This document shows positions 63,568 to 64,000 of a stretch of 64,000 bases of DNA, piece by piece. Origin of the DNA: JAGQYP01 sp041392305 (GTDB lineage: Bacteria > Bacteroidota > Bacteroidia > Flavobacteriales_D > Crocinitomicaceae). Numbering within the stretch: position 1 is the stretch's first letter; the number at the start of each line of letters is the position of its first letter. The notes under the pieces were generated by a model. The model saw only the letters and a list, made by a program, of their open reading frames with translations, was not told where the DNA came from and did not search any database. The DNA lies in NCBI GenBank assembly GCA_041392305.1, contig JAWKMJ010000019.1, forward strand, positions 8,742 to 72,741. The letters are read 5' to 3'. The position numbers and the translations under genes are program-made.

Positions 63568-64000
63568 TTGATAAAGAAGATATTCATATCATCCATTGAC
63601 AGAGGAAAATCTATTCCATCTGAAAACAAAGGTTTTGTAGAGGATTTGAAGTACTCTATTAATCTTAAATTCCCAAAAGGGCAAGTGGTTATTTCTGATT
63701 CCGAATTAGATGTCGACACTCATATTTTTCTGATTCCAAAAGGAAAAAAATCCGCAGCAATTCACCCAAATTCAAAAAATTTCTATATTAATTTTGATCC
63801 GGATCAACCCTTGTTGCGGAATAGGTATTTTTACGATTTATCTATTAAAAATAAAAATACGGAACAAGAGCAGATAGAAAAATCTTGGTGGAATACCATT
63901 ACTGATGTCCTTTTTCAATTAGATGAAAATCATGCTCAAAACAATGGGAAAATTGTTTTTGTGGCAGAGACTTCTTTGGATCAAATTGAAAATAGGAGAA
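63568..64000 (+). CDS. Unrecognised protein, N-terminal part only
   Basis: An open frame begins just after the SpoIIE stop and runs to the window edge without a stop (about 144 codons). No ATG is in frame near its start; TTG at 63568 is the best choice (LIKKIFISSIDRGKSIPSEN). The visible part is soluble, with IFLIPKGKKSAAIHP, INFDPDQPLLRN and VLFQLDENHAQNNGKIVFVAE. I recognise no domain. Its position 13 nt after the phosphatase suggests the same operon, perhaps a substrate or partner, but this is inference. Confidence 0.6.
   Translation, partial: MIKKIFISSIDRGKSIPSENKGFVEDLKYSINLKFPKGQVVISDSELDVDTHIFLIPKGKKSAAIHPNSKNFYINFDPDQPLLRNRYFYDLSIKNKNTEQEQIEKSWWNTITDVLFQLDENHAQNNGKIVFVAETSLDQIENRR

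Noticed and set aside
1..64000. tRNA, rRNA, riboswitch or CRISPR loci
   Set aside because: Reading the gaps between genes showed no cloverleaf-type sequence, rRNA core motif, known riboswitch motif or spacer-repeat array. A covariance-model scan would be decisive.

Overview
The window reads as chromosome of a Bacteroidota bacterium, most likely a marine or freshwater Flavobacteriales (Crocinitomicaceae-like; the family is inference). The DNA is AT-rich. Many starts are preceded by the Bacteroidota -7 element TAnnTTTG. There are several type IX secretion (T9SS) cargo proteins with type A or type B C-terminal sorting domains, two PorP/SprF proteins, a giant SprB-repeat adhesin, ExbB/ExbD genes with Bacteroidota-style extensions, and family-specific genes (DUF4271, DUF4837). 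I found no rRNA, tRNA, CRISPR array, transposase or phage gene.

Layout. 1-3.2 kb: lipoproteins, the RuvX/YqgF nuclease and a GT-C-like membrane protein. 2.7-6.4 kb: a probable zinc-uptake locus, with a ZnuD-like TonB-dependent receptor and a lipoprotein divergent from a Fur-family (Zur-like) regulator and a one-haem cytochrome c lipoprotein. Two copies of a 23-bp palindrome lie between the divergent genes. 6.4-27 kb: mainly housekeeping genes (glyS, thioredoxin-like protein, Tat-exported amidohydrolase, exbB-exbD-exbD operon, ansA, tatD, GT9 glycosyltransferase, hemD, DUF4271, acyl-CoA dehydrogenase, recJ, pgk, DUF4837, mltD-like, gatA, tatA). 27-31.7 kb: two nearly identical T9SS cargo genes, one frameshifted, flanking a YqaA/DedA-like gene. 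31.8-33.7 kb: an omega-amidase/aminotransferase pair. 33.7-46 kb: two cargo-plus-SprF modules, one with a 2,965-residue SprB-repeat protein. 46-50.4 kb: an outer-membrane-barrel-like protein with eleven Ig-like repeats. 50-58.6 kb: a lamin-tail T9SS protein, asd, two paralogous beta-barrel proteins, an orphan ExbD, another T9SS protein and a YhhQ-type queuosine-precursor transporter. 58.6-64 kb: a Tlc-like transporter with a HEAT-like C-terminal half, a CACHE-HAMP-SpoIIE phosphatase and the start of an unrecognised gene.

How the genes work together. The envelope dominates: T9SS cargo with dedicated SprF partners, ExbBD energisation, TonB-dependent zinc uptake, TatA, murein hydrolysis and many lipoproteins. 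At least seven starts lie only 4-9 nt downstream of a perfect TAnnTTTG box, which suggests frequent leaderless mRNAs. Convergent genes often overlap, and one terminator is built into the 3' end of the opposing gene. Four intergenic sites carry degenerate 7-bp tandem repeats with different unit sequences.
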